From Dermacentor variabilis (taxonomy: Eukaryota > Arthropoda > Arachnida > Ixodida > Ixodidae): DNA of 64,000 nucleotides. The notes under the pieces were generated by a model, which did not search any database, had not been told where the DNA came from, and was given only the letters and a program-made list of their open reading frames with translations. Positions 13,401-28,100 of the stretch are shown here, one piece after another (position 1 is the first letter of the stretch; each line of letters opens with the position of its first letter). The position numbers and the translations under genes were made by a program. Location of the stretch: NCBI RefSeq assembly GCF_050947875.1, contig NW_027460396.1:24167-88166 (forward strand), in the 5' to 3' direction.

Positions 13401-16250
13401 GTTTTGCAGAAAACTGCGTCCGCGTCTACCAAAAGATGCATGTGCATGCTTAAAACGCGTTTTGGCACAAATCCATGTGCGGGTGCTAAAAAGAGCAGCA
13501 TCGGCATGCTTTTTACGTCGTTTGGTAGAAATCCACGTGCGCGTTCTGCCAAAAGCACCATTTGCATGCATATCATGGGGTTTTGCAGAAAACTGCGTCC
13601 GCGTCTACCAAAAGATGCATGTGCATGCTTAAAACGCGTTTTGGCACAAATCCATGTGCGGGTGCTAAAAAGAGCAGCATCGGCATGCTTTTCACGTCGT
13701 TTGGAAGAAATCCACGTGCGCGTTCTGCCAAAAGCACCATTTGCATGCATATCGTGTGGTTTTGCAGAAAACTGCGTCCGCGTCTACCAAAAGATGCATG
13801 TGCATGCTTAAAACGCGTTTTGGCACAAATCCATGTGCTGCTGCTAAAAAGAGCAGCATCGGCATGCTTTTCACGTCGTTTGGTAGAAATCCACGTGCGC
13901 GTTCGGCCAAAAGCACCATTTGCATGCATATCGTGTGGTTTTGCAGAAAACTGCGTCCGCGTCTACCAAAAGATGCATGTGCATGCTTAAAACGCGTTTT
14001 GGCACAAAACAATGTGCGGGTGCTAAAAAGAGCAGCATCGGCATGCTTTTCACGTCGTTTGGTAGAAATCCACGTGCGCGTTCTGCCAAAAGCACCATTT
14101 GCATGCATATCGTGTGGTTTTGCAGAAAACTGCGTCCGCGTCTACCAAAAGATGCATGTGCATGCTTAAAACGCGTTTTGGCACAAATCTATGTGCGGGT
14201 GCTAAAAAGAGCAGCATCGGCATGCTTTTCACGTCGTTTGGTAGAAATCCACGTGCGCGTTCTGCCAAAAGCACCATTTGCATGCATATCGTGTGGTTTT
14301 GCAGAAAACTGCGTCCGCGTCTACCAAAAGATGCATGTGCATGCTTAAAACGCGTTTTGGCACAAATCCATGTGCGGGTGCTAAAAAGAGCAGCATCGGC
14401 ATGCTTTTCACGTCCTTTGGTAAAAATCCACGTGCGCGTTCTGCCAAAAGCACCATTTGCATGCATATCCTGTGGTTTTGCAGAAAACTGCGTCCGTGTC
14501 TACCAAAAGATGCATGTGCGTGCTTAAAACGCGTTTTGGCACAAATCCATGTGCGGGTGCTAAAAAGAGCAGCATCGGCATGCTTTTCACGTCGTTTGGT
14601 AGAAATCCACGTGCGCGTTCTGCCAAAAGCGCCATTTGCATGCATATCGTGAGTTTTGCAGAAAACTGCGTCCGCGTCTACCAAAAGATGCATGTGCATG
14701 CTTAAAACGCGTTTTGGCACAAATCCATGTGCGGGTGCTAAACAGAGCAGCATCGGCATGCTTTTCACGTCCTTTGGTAAAAATCCACGTGCGCGTTCTG
14801 CCAAAAGCACCATTTGCATGCATATCCTGTGGTTTTGCAGAAAACTGCGTCCGTGTCTACCAAAAGATGCATGTGCATGCTTAAACGCGTTTTGGCACAA
14901 ATCCATGTGCGGGTGCTAAAAAGAGCAGCATCGGCATGCTTTTCACGTCGTTTGGTAGAAATCCACGTGCGCGTTCTGCCAAAAGCACCATTTGCATGCA
15001 TATCATGTGGTTTTGCAGAAAACTGCGTCCGCGTCTACCAAAAGATGCATGTGCATGCTTAAAACGCGTTTTGGCACAAATCCATGTGCGGGTGCTAAAA
15101 AGAGCAGCATCGGCATGCTTTTCACGTTGTTTGGTAGAAATCCACGTGCGCGTTCTGCCAAAAGCACCATTTGCATGCATATCGTGTGGTTTTTCAGAAA
15201 ACTGCGTCCGCGTCTACCAAAAGATGCATGTGCATGCTTAAACGCGTTTTGGCACAAATCCATGTGCGGGTGCTAAAAAGAGCAGCATCGGCATGCTTTT
15301 CACGTCCTTTGGTAGAAATCCACGTGCGCGTTCTGCCAAAAGCACCATTTGCATGCATATCGTGTGGTTTTGCAGAAAACTGACCCGAGTCTACCAAAGA
15401 TGCATGTGCATGCTTAAAACGCGTTTTGGCACAAATCCATGTGTGGGTGCTAAAAAGAGCAGCATCGGCATGCTTTTCACGTCGTTTGGTAGAAATCCAC
15501 GTGCGCGTTCTGCCAAAAGCACCATTTGCATGCATATCGTGTGGTTTTGCAGAAAACTGCGTCCGCGTCTACCAAAAGATGCATGTGTATGCTTAAAACG
15601 CGTTTTGGCACAAATCCATGTGCGGGTGCTAAAAAGAGCAGCATCGGCATGCTTTTTACGTCGTTTGGTAGAAATCCACGTGCGCGTTCTGCCAAAAGCA
15701 CCATTTGCATGCATATCGTGTGGTTTTGTAGAAAACTGCGCCCGCGACTACCAAAAGATGCATGTGCATGCTTAAAACGCGTTTTGGCACAAATCCATGT
15801 GCGGGTGCTAAAAAGAGCAGCATCGGCATGCTTTTCACGTCGTTTGGAAGAAATCCACGTGCGCGTTCTGCCAAAAGCACCATTTGCATGCATATCGTGT
15901 GGTTTTGCAGAAAACTGCGTCCGCGTCTACCAAAAGATGCATGTGCATGCTTAAACCGCGTTTTGGCACAAATCTATGTGCGGGTGCTAAAAAGAGCAGC
16001 ATCGGCATGCTTTTCACGTCGTTTGGTAGAAATCCACGTGCGCGTTCTGCCAAAAGCACCATTTGCATGCATATCGTCTGGTTTTGCAGAAAACTGTGTC
16101 CCCGTCTACCAAAAGATGCATGTGCATGCTTAAAACGCGTTTTGGCACAAAACAATGTGCGGGTGCTAAAAAGAGCAGCATCGGCATGCTTTTCACGTCG
16201 TTTCGTAGAAATCCACGTGCGCGTTCTGCCAAAAGCACCATTTGCATGCA
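10431..16250. repeat. Satellite block with 17-monomer (about 3,036 bp) repeat
   Basis: The same monomer variants as the first 10 kb in a different order. About 11780-13240 recurs at about 14815-16275 with an offset of 3,036 bp; the gtggtttttcag marker is at 12150 and 15186. About 7.9-9.3 kb recurs at about 13.8-15.2 kb with an offset of about 5,893 bp (33 monomers). One copy has a 1-bp loss in atcgtgagttttgc near 14650. Nothing other than satellite was seen. Confidence 0.75.
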
Positions 16251-19200
16251 TATCGTGTGGTTTTGCAGAAAACTGACCCGAGTCTAGCAAAGATGCATGT
16301 GCATGCTTAAAACGCGTTTTGGCACAAATCGATGTGTGGGTGCTAAAAAGAGCAGCATCGGCATGCTTTTCACGTCGTTTGGTAGAAATCCACGTGCGCG
16401 TTCTGCCAAAAGCACCATTTGCATGCATATCGTGTGGTTTTGCAGAAAACTGCGTCCGCGTCTACCAAAAGATGCATGTGCATGCTTAAAACGCGTTTTG
16501 GCACAAAACAATGTGCGGGTGCTAAAAAGAGCAGCATCGGCATGATTTTCACGTCGTTTGGTAGAAATCCACGTGCGCGTTCTGCCAAAAGCACCATTTG
16601 CATGCATATCGTGTGGTTTTGCAGAAAACTGACCCGAGTCTACCAAAGATGCATGTGCATGCTTAAAACGCGTTTTGGCACAAATCCATGTGTGGGTGCT
16701 AAAAAGAGCAGCATCGGCATGCTTTTCACGTCGTTTGGTAGAAATCCACGTGCGCGTTCTGCCAAAAGCACCATTTGCATGCATATCGTGTGGTTTTGCA
16801 GAAAACTGCGTCCGCGTCTACCAAAAGATGCATGTGCATGCTTAAAACGCGTTTTGGCACAAATCCATGTGCGGGTGCTAAAAAGAGCAGCATCGGCATG
16901 CTTTTTACGTCGTTTGGTAGAAATCCACGTGCGCGTTCTGCCAAGAGCACCATTTGCATGCATATCGTGTGGTTTTGTAGAAAACTGCGCCCGCGACTAC
17001 CAAAAGATGCATGTGCATGCTTAAAACGCGTTTTGGCACAAATCCATGTGCGGGTGCTAAAAAGAGCAGCATCGGCATGCTTTTCACGTCGTTTGGAAGA
17101 AATCCACGTGCGCGTTCTGCCAAAAGCACCATTTGCATGCATATCGTGTGGTTTTGCAGAAAACTGCGTCCGCGTCTACCAAAAGATGCATGTGCATGCT
17201 TAAAACGCGTTTTGGCACAAATCCATGTGCGGGTGCTAAAAAGAGCAGCATCGGCATGCTTTTCACGTCGTTTGGTAGAAATCCACGTGCGCGTTCTGCC
17301 AAAAGCACCATTTGCATGCATATCGTGTGGTTTTGCAGAAAACTGACCCGAGTCTACCAAAGATGCATGTGCATGCTTAAAACGCGTTTTGGCACAAATC
17401 CATGTGTGGGTGCTAAAAAGAGCAGCATCGGCATGCTTTTCACGTCGTTTGGTAGAAATCAACTAGCGCGTTCTGCCAAAAGCACCATTTGCATGCATAT
17501 CGTGTGGTTTTGCAGAAAACTGCGTCCGCGTCTACCAAAAGATGCATGTGCATGCTTAAAACGCGTTTTGGCACAAATCCATGTGCGGGTGCTAAAAAGA
17601 GCAGCATCGGCATGCTTTTCACGTTGTTTGGTAGAAATCCACGTGCGCGTTCTGCCAAAAGCACCATTTGCATGCATATCGTGTGGTTTTGCAGAAAACT
17701 GCGTCCGCGTCTACCAAAAGATGCATGTGCATGCTTAAAACGCGTTTTGGCACAAATCTATGTGCGGGTGCTAAAAAGAGCAGCATCGGCATGCTTTTCA
17801 CGTCGTTTGGTAGAAATCCACGTGCGCGTTCTGCCAAAAGCACCATTTGCATGCATATCGTGTGGTTTTGCAGAAAACTGCGTCCGCGTCTACCAAAAGA
17901 TGCATGTGCATGCTTAAAACGCGTTTTGGCACAAATCCATGTGCGGGTGCTAAAAAGAGCAGCATCGGCATGCTTTTCACGTCCTTTGGTAAAAATCCAC
18001 GTGCGCGTTCTGCCAAAAGCACCATTTGCATGCATATCCTGTGGTTTTGCAGAAAACTGCGTCCGTGCCTACCAAAAGATGCATGTGCATGCTTAAAACG
18101 CGTTTTGGCACAAATCCATGTGCGGGTGCTAAAAAGAGCAGCATCGGCATGCTTTTCACGTCGTTTGGTAGAAATCCACGTGCGCGTTCTGCCAAAAGCA
18201 CCATTTGCATGCATATCGTGTGGTTTTGCAGAAAACTGCGTCCGCGTCTACCAAAAGATGCATGTGCATCCTTAAAACGCGTTTTGGCACAAATCCATGT
18301 GCGGGTGCTAAACAGAGCAGCATCGGCAGGCTTTTCACGTCCTTTGGTAAAAATCCACGTGCGCGTTCTGCCAAAAGCACCATTTGCATGCATATCCTGT
18401 GGTTTTGCAGAAAACTGCGTCCGTGTCTACCAAAAGATGCATGTGCATGCTTAAAACGCGTTTTGGCACAAATCCATGTGCGGGTGCTAAAAAGAGCAGC
18501 ATCGGCATGCTTTTCACGTCGTTTGGTAGAAATCCACGTGCGCGTTCTGCCAAAAGCACCATTTGCATGCATATCATGTGGTTTTGCAGAAAACTGCGTC
18601 CGCGTCTACCAAAAGATGCATGTGCATGCTTAAAACACGTTTTGGCACAAATCCATGTGCGGGTGCTAAAAAGGGCAGCATCGGCATGCTTTTCACGTTG
18701 TTTGGTAGAAATCCACGTGCGCGTTCTGCCAAAAGCACCATTTGCATGCATATCGTGTGGTTTTTCAGAAAACTGCGTCCGCGTCTACCAAAAGATGCAT
18801 GTGCATGCTTAAACGCGTTTTGGCACAAATCCATGTGCGGGTGCTAAAAAGAGCAGCATCGGCATGCTTTTCACGTCGTTTGGTAGAAATCCACGTGCGC
18901 GTTCTGCCAAAAGCACCATTTGCATACATATCGTGTGGTTTTGCAGAAAACTGCGTCCGCGTCTACCAAAAGATGCATGTGCATGCTTAAAACGCGTTTT
19001 GGCACAAATCCATGTGCGGGTGCTAAAAAGAGCAGCATCGGCATGCTTTTCACGTCGTTTGGTAGACATCCACGTGCGCGTTCTGCCAAAAGCACCATTT
19101 GCATGCATATCGTGTGGTTTTGCAGAAAACTGCGTCCGCGTCTACCAAAAGATGCATGTGCATGCTTAAAACGCGTTTTGGCACAAAACAATGTGCGGGT

Positions 19201-22020
19201 GCTAAAAAGAGCAGCATCGGCATGCTTTTCACGTCGTTTCGTAGAAATCCACGTGCGCGTTCTGCCAAAAGCACCATTTGCATGCATATCGTGTGGTTTT
19301 GCAGAAAACTGCGTCCGCGTCTACCAAAAGATGCATGTGCATGCTTAAAACGCGTTTTGGCAGAAATCCATGTGCGGGTGCTAAAAAGAGCAGCATCGGC
19401 ATGCTTTTCACGTCGTTTGGTAGAAATCCACGTGCGCGTTCTGCCAAAAGCACAATTTGCATGCATATCGTGTGGTATTGCAGAAAACTGCGTCCGCGTC
19501 TACCAAAAGATGCATGTGCATGCTTAAAACGCGTTTTGGCACAAATCCATGTGCGGATGCTAAAAAGAGCAGCATCGGCATGCTTTTCACGTCGTTTCGT
19601 AGAAATCCACGTGCGCGTTCTGCCAAAAGCACCATTTGCATGCATATCATGTGGTTTTGCAGAAAACTGCGTCCGCGTCTACCAAAAGATGCATGTGCAT
19701 GCTTAAAACGCGTTTTGGCAGAAATCCATGTGCGGGTGCTAAAAAGAGCAGCATCGGCATGCTTTTCACGTCGTTTGGTAGAAATCCACGTGCGCGTTCT
19801 GCCAAAAGCACCATTTGCATGCATATCGTGTGGTTTTGCAGAAAACTGCGTCCGCGTCTACCAAATGATGCATGTGCATGCTTAAAACGCGTTTTGGCAC
19901 AAATCCATGTGCGAGTGCTAAAAAGAGCAGCATCGGCATGCTTTTCACGTCGTTTGGTAGAAATCCACGTGCGCGTTCTGCCAAAAGCACCATTTGCATG
20001 CATATCGTGTAGTTTTGCAGAAAACTGCGTCCTCGTCTACCAAAAGATGCATGTGCATGCTTAAAACACGTTTTGGCACAAATCCATGTGCGGGTGCTAA
20101 AAAGAGCAGCATCGGCATGCTTTTCACGTCGTTTGGTAGAAATCCACGTGCGCGTTCTGCCAAAAGCACCATTTGCATGCATATCATCTGGTTTTGCAGA
20201 AAACTGTGTCCGCGTCTACCAAAAGATGCATGTGCATGCTTAAAACGCGTTTTGGCACAAAACAATGTGCGGGTGCTAAAAAGAGCAGCATCGGCTTGCT
20301 TTTCACGTCGTTTGGTAGAAATCCACGTGCGCGTTCTGCCAAAAGCACCATTTGCATGCATATCGTGTGGTTTTGCAGAAAACTGCGTCCGCGTCTACCA
20401 AAAGATGCATGTGCATGCTTAAAACGCGTTTTTGGCACAAATCCATGTGCGGGTGCTAAAAAGAGCAGCATCGGCATGCTTTTCACGTCGTTTGGTAGAA
20501 ATCCACGTGCGCGTTCTGCCAAAAGCACCATTTGCATGTATATCGTGTGGTTTTGCAGAAAACTGCGTCCGCGTCTACCAAAAGATGCATGTGCATGCTT
20601 AAAACGCGTTTTGGCAGAAATCCATGTGCGGGTGCTAAAAAGAGCAGCATCGGCATGCTTTTCATGTCGTTTGGTAGAAATCCACGTGCGCGTTCTGCCT
20701 AAAGCACCATTTGCATGCATATCGTGTGGTTTTGCAGAAAACTGCGTCCGCGTCTACCAAATGATGCATGTGCATGCTTAAAACGCGTTTTGGCACAAAT
20801 CCATGTGCGAGTGCTAAAAAGAGCAGCATCGGCATGCTTTTCACGTCGTTTGGTAGAAATCCACGTGCGCGTTCTGCCAAAAGCACCATTTGCATGCATA
20901 TCGTGTAGTTTTGCAGAAAACTGCGTCCTCGTCTACCAAAAGATGCATGTGCATGCTTAAAACGCGTTTTGGCACAAATCCATGTGCGGGTGCTAAAAAG
21001 AGCAGCATCGGCATGCTTTTCACGTCGTTTGGTAGAAATCCACGTGCGCGTTCTGCCAAAAGCACCATTTGCATGCATATCATCTGGTTTTGCAGAAAAC
21101 TGTGTCCGCGTCTACCAAAAGATGCATGTGCATGCTTAAAACGCGTTTTGGCACAAAACAATGTGCGGGTGCTAAAAAGAGCAGCATCGGCATGCTTTTC
21201 ACGTCGTTTGGTAGAAATCCACGTGCGCGTTCTGCCAAAAGCACCATTTGCATGCATATCGTGTGGTTTTGCAGAAAACTGCGTCCGCGTCTACCAAAAG
21301 ATGCATGTGCATGCTTAAAACGCGTTTTGGCACAAATCCATGTGCGGGTGCTAAAAAGAGCAGCATCGGCATGCTTTTCACGTCGTTTGGTAGAAATCCA
21401 CGTGCGCGTTCTGCCAAAAGCACCATTTGCATGCATATCGTGTGGTTTTGTAGAAAACTGCGTCCGCGACTACCAAAAGATGCATGTGCATGCTTAAAAC
21501 GCGTTTTGGCACAAATCCTTGTGCGGGTGCTAAAAAGAGCAGCATCGGCATGCTTTTCACGTCGTTTGCTGGAAATCTACGTGCGCGTTCTGCCAAAAGC
21601 ACCATTTGCAAGCATATCGTGTGGTTTTGCAGAAAACTGCGTCCGCGTCTACCAAAAGATGCATGTGCATGCTTAAAACGCGTTTTGGCACAAATTCATG
21701 TGCGGGTGCTAAAAAGAGCAGCATCGGCATGCTTTTCACGTCGTTCGGTAGAAATCCACGTCCGCGTTCTGTCAAAAGCACCATTTGCATGCATATCGTG
21801 TGGTTTTGCAGAAAACTGCGTCCGCGTCTACCAAAAGATGCATGTGCATGCTTAAAACGCGTTTTGGCACAAATCCATGTGCGGGTGCTAAAAAGAGCAG
21901 CATCGGCATGCTTTTCACGTCGTTTGCTAGAAATCCACGTGCGCGTTCTGCCAAAAGCACCATTTGCATGCATATCGTGTGGTTTTGCAGAAAACTGCGT
22001 CCGCGTCTACCAAAAGATGC
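16250..22020. repeat. Large satellite duplication, copy 1
   Basis: Pairs with about 22150-28100. The offset is 5,901 bp at the left side, 6,259 bp between about 17.35 and 20.2 kb, and about 6,079 bp from about 20.9 to 22.02 kb. The offset changes by whole monomers, so the copies differ by gain or loss of single units. Shared rare states include ccaagagcacc (16943 and 23023), actagcgcg (17462 and 23721), aaagggcagc (18673 and 24932) and gctggaaatctacg (21569 and 27648). The right edge is where copy 1 has gcctaaaaagcg (about 22029) and copy 2 has the consensus. Confidence 0.8.
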
Positions 22021-22149
22021 ATGTGCATGCCTAAAAAGCGTTTTGGCACAAATCCATGTGCGGGTGCTAAAAAGAGCAGCATCGGCATGCTTTTCACGTC
22101 GTTTCGTAGAAATCCACGTGCGCGTTCTGCCAAAAGCACCATTTGCATG

Positions 22150-25100
22150 CATATCGTGTGGTTTTGCAGAAAACTGACCCGAGTCTACCAAAGATGCATG
22201 TGCATGCTTAAAACGCGTTTTGGCACAAATCGATGTGTGGGTGCTAAAAAGAGCAGCATCGGCATGCTTTTCACGTCGTTTGGTAGAAATCCACGTGCGC
22301 GTTCTGCCAAAAGCACCATTTGCATGCATATCGTGTGGTTTTGCAGAAAACTGCGTCCGCGTCTACCAAAAGATGCATGTGCATGCTTAAAACGCGTTTT
22401 GGCACAAAACAATGTGCGGGTGCTAAAAAGAGCAGCATCGGCATGCTTTTCACGTCGTTTGGTAGAAATCCACGTGCGCGTTCTGCCAAAAGCACCATTT
22501 GCATGCATATCGTGTGGTTTTGCAGCAAACTGACCCGAGTCTACCAAAGATGCATGTGCATGCTTAAAACGCGTTTTGGCACAAATCCATGTGTGGGTGC
22601 TAAAAAGAGCAGCATCGGCATGCTTTTCACGTCGTTTGGTAGAAATCCACGTGCGCGTTCTGCCAAAAGCACCATTTGCATGCATATCGTGTGGTTTTGC
22701 AGAAAACTGCGTCCGCGTCTACCAAAAGATGCATGTGCATGCTTAAAACGCGTTTTGGCACAAATCCATGTGCGGGTGCTAAAAAGAGCAGCATCGGCAT
22801 GCTTTTTACGTCGTTTGGTAGAAATCCACGTGCGCGTTCTGCCAAAAGCACCATTTGCATGCATATCGTGTGGTTTTGCAGAAAACTGCGTCCGCGTCTA
22901 CCAAAAGATGCATGTGCATGCTTAAAACGCGTTTTGGCACAAATCCATGTGCGGGTGCTAAAAAGAGCAGCATCGGCATGCTTTTTACGTCGTTTGGTAG
23001 AAATCCACGTGCGCGTTCTGCCAAGAGCACCATTTGCATGCATATCGTGTGGTTTTGTAGAAAACTGCGCCCGCGACTACCAAAAGATGCATGTGCATGC
23101 TTAAAACGCGTTTTGGCACAAATCCATGTGCGGGTGCTAAAAAGAGCAGCATCGGCATGCTTTTCACGTCGTTTGGAAGAAATCCACGTGCGCGTTCTGC
23201 CAAAAGCACCATTTGCATGCATATCGTGTGGTTTTGCAGAAAACTGCGTCCGCGTCTACCAAAAGATGCTTGTGCATGCTTAAAACGCGTTTTGGCACAA
23301 AACAATGTGCGGGTGCTAAAAAGAGCAGCATCGGCATGCTTTTCACGTCGTTTGGTAGAAATCCACGTGCGCGTTCTGCCAAAAGCACCATTTGCATGCA
23401 TATCGTGTGGTTTTGCAGAAAACTGCGTCCGTGTCTACCAAAAGATGCATGTGCATGCTTAAAACGCGTTTTGGCACAAATCCATGTGCGGGTGCTAAAA
23501 AGAGCAGCATCGGCATGCTTTTCACGTCGTTTGGTAGAAATCCACGTGCGCGTTCTACCAAAAGCACCATTTGCATGCATATCGTGTGGTTTTGCAGAAA
23601 ACTGACCCGAGTCTACCAAAGATGCATGTGCATGCTTAAAACGCGTTTTGGCACAAATCCATGTGTGGGTGCTAAAAAGAGCAGCATCGGCATGCTTTTC
23701 ACGTCGTTTGGTAGAAATCCACTAGCGCGTTCTGCCAAAAGCACCATTTGCATGCATATCGTGTGGTTTTGCAGAAAACTGCGTCCGCGTCTACCAAAAG
23801 ATGCATGTGCATGCTTAAAACGCGTTTTGGCACAAATCCATGTGCGGGTGCTAAAAAGAGCAGCATCGGCATGCTTTTCACGTTGTTTGGTAGAAATCCA
23901 CGTGCGCGTTCTGCCAAAAGCACCATTTGCATGCATATCGTGTGGTTTTGCAGAAAACTGCGTCCGCGTCTACCAAAAGATGCATGTGCATGCTTAAAAC
24001 GCGTTTTGGCACAAATCTATGTGCGGGTGCTAAAAAGAGCAGCATCGGCATGCTTTTCACGTCGTTTGGTAGAAATCCACGTGCGCGTTCTGCCAAAAGC
24101 ACCATTTGCATGCATATCGTGTGGTTTTGCAGAAAACTGCGTCCGCGTCTACCAAAAGATGCATGTGCATGCTTAAAACGCGTTTTGGCACAAATCCATG
24201 TGCGGGTGCTAAAAAGAGCAGCATCGGCATGCTTTTCACGTCCTTTGGTAAAAATCCACGTGCGCGTTCTGCCAAAAGCACCATTTGCATGCATATCCTG
24301 TGGTTTTGCAGAAAACTGCGTCCGTGCCTACCAAAAGATGCATGTGCATGCTTAAAACGCGTTTTGGCACAAATCCATGTGCGGGTGCTAAAAAGAGCAG
24401 CATCGGCATGCTTTTCACGTCGTTTGGTAGAAATCCACGTGCGCGTTCTGCCAAAAGCACCATTTGCATGCATATCGTGTGGTTTTGCAGAAAACTGCGT
24501 CCGCGTCTACCAAAAGATGCATGTGCATCCTTAAAACGCGTTTTGGCACAAATCCATGTGCGGGTGCTAAACAGAGCAGCATCGGCAGGCTTTTCACGTC
24601 CTTTGGTAAAAATCCACGTGCGCGTTCTGCCAAAAGCACCATTTGCATGCATATCCTGTGGTTTTGCAGAAAACTGCGTCCGTGTCTACCAAAAGATGCA
24701 TGTGCATGCTTAAAACGCGTTTTGGCACAAATCCATGTGCGGGTGCTAAAAAGAGCAGCATCGGCATGCTTTTCACGTCGTTTGGTAGAAATCCACGTGC
24801 GCGTTCTGCCAAAAGCACCATTTGCATGCATATCATGTGGTTTTGCAGAAAACTGCGTCCGCGTCTACCAAAAGATGCATGTGCATGCTTAAAACGCGTT
24901 TTGGCACAAATCCATGTGCGGGTGCTAAAAAGGGCAGCATCGGCATGCTTTTCACGTTGTTTGGTAGAAATCCACGTGCGCGTTCTGCCAAAAGCACCAT
25001 TTGCATGCATATCGTGTGGTTTTTCAGAAAACTGCGTCCGCGTCTACCAAAAGATGCATGTGCATGCTTAAACGCGTTTTGGCACAAATCCATGTGCGGG

Positions 25101-28100
25101 TGCTAAAAAGAGCAGCATCGGCATGCTTTTCACGTCGTTTGGTAGAAATCCACGTGCGCGTTCTGCCAAAAGCACCATTTGCATACATATCGTGTGGTTT
25201 TGCAGAAAACTGCGTCCGCGTCTACCAAAAGATGCATGTGCATGCTTAAAACGCGTTTTGGCACAAATCCATGTGCGGGTGCTAAAAAGAGCAGCATCGG
25301 CATGCTTTTCACGTCGTTTGGTAGAAATCCACGTGCGCGTTCTGCCAAAAGCACCATTTGCATGCATATCGTGTGGTTTTGCAGAAAACTGCGTCCGCGT
25401 CTACCAAAAGATGCATGTGCATGCTTAAAACGCGTTTTGGCACAAAACAATGTGCGGGTGCTAAAAAGAGCAGCATCAGCATGCTTTTCACGTCGTTTCG
25501 TAGAAATCCACGTGCGCGTTCTGCCAAAAGCACCATTTGCATGCATATCGTGTGGTTTTGCAGAAAACTGCGTCCGCGTCTACCAAAAGATGCATGTGCA
25601 TGCTTAAAACGCGTTTTGGCAGAAATCCATGTGCGGGTGCTAAAAAGAGCAGCATCGGCATGCTTTTCACGTCGTTTGGTAGAAATCCACGTGCGCGTTC
25701 TGCCAAAAGCACCATTTGCATGCATATCGTGTGGTATTGCAGAAAACTGCGTCCGCGTCTACCAAAAGATGCATGTGCATGCTTAAAACGCGTTTTGGCA
25801 CAAATCCATGTGCGGGTGCTAAAAAGAGCAGCATCGGCATGCTTTTCACGTCGTTTCGTAGAAATCCACGTGCGCGTTCTGCCAAAAGCACCATTTGCAT
25901 GCATATCATGTGGTTTTGCAGAAAACTGCGTCCGCGTCTACCAAAAGATGCATGTGCATGCTTAAAACGCGTTTTGGCAGAAATCCATGTGCGGGTGCTA
26001 AAAAGAGCAGCATCGGCATGCTTTTCACGTCGTTTGGTAGAAATCCACGTGCGCGTTCTGCCAAAAGCACCATTTGCATGCATATCGTGTGGTTTTGCAG
26101 AAAACTGCGTCCGCGTCTACCAAATGATGCATGTGCATGCTTAAAACGCGTTTTGGCACAAATCCATGTGCGAGTGCTAAAAAGAGCAGCATCGGCATGC
26201 TTTTCACGTCGTTTGGTAGAAATCCACGTGCGCGTTCTGCCAAAAGCACCATTTGCATGCATATCATCTGGTTTTGCAGAAAACTGTGTCCGCGTCTACC
26301 AAAAGATGCATGTGCATGCTTAAAACGCGTTTTGGCACAAAACAATGTGCGGGTGCTAAAAAGAGCAGCATCGGCTTGCTTTTCACGTCGTTTGGTAGAA
26401 ATCCACGTGCGCGTTCTGCCAAAAGCACCATTTGCATGCATATCGTGTGGTTTTGCAGAAAACTGCGTCCGCGTCTACCAATAGATGCATGTGCATGCTT
26501 AAAACGCGTTTTGGCACAAATCCATGTGCGGGTGCTAAAAAGAGCAGCATCGGCATGCTTTTCACGTCGTTTGGTAGAAATCCACGTGCGCGTTCTGCCA
26601 AAAGCACCATTTGCATGCATATCGTGTGGTTTTGCAGAAAACTGCGTCCGCGTCTACCAAAAGATGCATGTGCATGCTTAAAACGCGTTTTGGCAGAAAT
26701 CCATGTGCGGGTGCTAAAAAGAGCAGCATCGGCATGCTTTTCATGTCGTTTGGTAGAAATCCACGTGCGCGTTCTGCCAAAAGCACCATTTGCATGCATA
26801 TCGTGTGGTTTTGCAGAAAACTGCGCCCGCGTCTACCAAATGATGCATGTGCATGCTTAAAACGCGTTTTGGCACAAATCCATGTGCGAGTGCTAAAAAG
26901 AGCAGCATCGGCATGCTTTTCACGTCGTTTGGTAGAAATCCACGTGCGCGTTCTGCCAAAAGCACCATTTGCATGCATATCGTGTAGTTTTGCAGAAAAC
27001 TGCGTCCTCGTCTACCAAAAGATGCATGTGCATGCTTAAAACGCGTTTTGGCACAAATCCATGTGCGGGTGCTAAAAAGAGCAGCATCGGCATGCTTTTC
27101 ACGTCGTTTGGTAGAAATCCACGTGCGCGTTCTGCCAAAAGCACCATTTGCATGCATATCATCTGGTTTTGCAGAAAACTGTGTCCGCGTCTACCAAAAG
27201 ATGCATGTGCATGCTTAAAACGCGTTTTGGCACAAAACAATGTGCGGGTGCTAAAAAGAGCAGCATCGGCATGCTTTTCACGTCGTTTGGTAGAAATCCA
27301 CGTGCGCGTTCTGCCAAAAGCACCATTTGCATGCATATCGTGTGGTTTTGCAGAAAACTGCGTCCGCGTCTACCAAAAGATGCATGTGCATGCTTAAAAC
27401 GCGTTTTGGCACAAATCCATGTGCGGGTGCTAAAAAGAGCAGCATCGGCATGCTTTTCACGTCGTTTGGTAGAAATCCACGTGCGCGTTCTGCCAAAAGC
27501 ACCATTTGCATGCATATCGTGTGGTTTTGTAGAAAACTGCGTCCGCGACTACCAAAAGATGCATGTGCATGCTTAAAACGCGTTTTGGCACAAATCCTTG
27601 TGCGGGTGCTAAAAAGAGCAGCATCGGCATCCTTTTCACGTCGTTTGCTGGAAATCTACGTGCGCGTTCTGCCAAAAGCACCATTTGCAAGCATATCGTG
27701 TGGTTTTGCAGAAAACTGCGTCCGCGTCTACCAAAAGATGCATGTGCATGCTTAAAACGCGTTTTGGCACAAATTCATGTGCGGGTGCTAAAAAGAGCAG
27801 CATCGGCATGCTTTTCACGTCGTTCGGTAGAAATCCACGTCCGCGTTCTGCCAAAAGCACCATTTGCATGCATATCGTGTGGTTTTGCAGAAAACTGCGT
27901 CCGCGTCTACCAAAAGATGCATGTGCATGCTTAAAACGCGTTTTGGCACAAATCCATGTGCGGGTGCTAAAAAGAGCAGCATCGGCATGCTTTTCACGTC
28001 GTTTGCTAGAAATCCACGTGCGCGTTCTGCCAAAAGCACCATTTGCATGCATATCGTGTGGTTTTGCAGAAAACTGCGTCCGCGTCTACCAAAAGATGCA
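22150..28100. repeat. Large satellite duplication, copy 2
   Basis: Partner of 16250-22020. It has extra monomers near 22.85 and 23.25-23.45 kb. It lacks one monomer present in copy 1 at about 19994 (the unit with tgtagttttgc and cgtcctcgtc), whose relative near 20890 is retained here at 26969. The last ctgacccgag variant of the window is at about 23603, so the first-family HOR marker disappears downstream of this block. Confidence 0.8.
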
